Assembly: GCA_964573775.1 (NCBI GenBank) | Contig: CAZNKU010000005.1 | Location: 1 to 49,509 of the forward strand | Direction: 5' to 3' | Source of the DNA: CAZNKU01 sp964573775 | Lineage (GTDB): Bacteria; Bacillota; Clostridia; Monoglobales; Firm-18 | DNA: 49,509 bases | In this document: in pieces, positions 49,509 through 49,509 of the stretch | Layout of the letters: each line of letters starts with the position of its first letter | Numbering within the stretch: the first letter of the stretch is position 1 | Position numbers and translations under genes: made by a program | The notes under the pieces: model-generated | The model's database searches: none | The model's input: the letters and a program-made list of their open reading frames with translations, nothing else | Told to the model about the DNA's origin: nothing

Positions 49509-49509
49509 A

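Noticed and set aside
42614..49509. Prophage
   Set aside because: Integrase and P4-type helicase occur, but there are no capsid, portal, terminase or tail genes; relaxase and MobC point to a mobilizable element.

Overview
The window looks like chromosome of a low-GC Clostridia member, probably a gut anaerobe of the Oscillospiraceae/Ruminococcaceae type; the species cannot be named from sequence alone. The evidence is the Gram-positive PolC, the MEP-pathway genes dxr and ispG, acyl-phosphate lipid genes (plsX, fakA/fakB), an archaeal/non-discriminating-type aspartyl-tRNA synthetase, strong GGAGG ribosome sites and sigma-A-like TTGACA/TATAAT promoters. No rRNA, tRNA or CRISPR was seen.

0-6.3 kb: aspS (cut by the left edge), a diacylglycerol-kinase-family gene, a lipoprotein/membrane-acyltransferase pair, an iron and oxygen-stress operon (26-residue BFD-like peptide, ferritin, rubredoxin) and two tandem zinc-ribbon membrane proteins.

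6.4-20.6 kb: a dense lipid and acyl-transfer neighbourhood. Operon A is an acyl-AMP-ligase-like protein fused to a carrier domain, two PlsC-like acyltransferases, a free acyl carrier protein and an LRAT/NlpC-type acyltransferase. Opposite it lie an alpha/beta hydrolase with a Cys at the nucleophile elbow and a polysaccharide deacetylase. Operon B is fakB-fakB-fakA-plsX. A glycosyltransferase fused to a GtrA-like membrane domain, two more alpha/beta hydrolases and a Sfp-type phosphopantetheinyl transferase follow. Together they can activate, carry, transfer and release acyl chains. This is the best candidate for an undescribed system.

20.6-21.8 kb: perR and reverse rubrerythrin. The rubrerythrin promoter/operator matches the ferritin one at 28 of 30 positions, giving a visible local PerR regulon. 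21.9-28.5 kb: a polysaccharide-use locus (two CUT1 permeases, a membrane-bound AraC regulator, a heparinase II/III-like lyase) with a 13-bp motif shared by its two promoters.

28.7-42.6 kb: housekeeping genes. A yabE-like 3D-domain protein with a structured leader, rnmV, then a leftward chain pyrH-frr-uppS-cdsA-dxr-rseP-ispG-polC, interrupted between polC and rnmV by a four-helix-bundle gene flanked by inverted repeats. rplM-rpsI run rightward.

42.6-49.5 kb: an integrative mobilizable element next to rpsI: tyrosine integrase, excisionase, relaxase, MobC-like protein, P4-type helicase/replication protein, a serine recombinase with candidate res sites, and two cargo genes (one DUF5677-like, one unknown). 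Its right end was not found inside the window.
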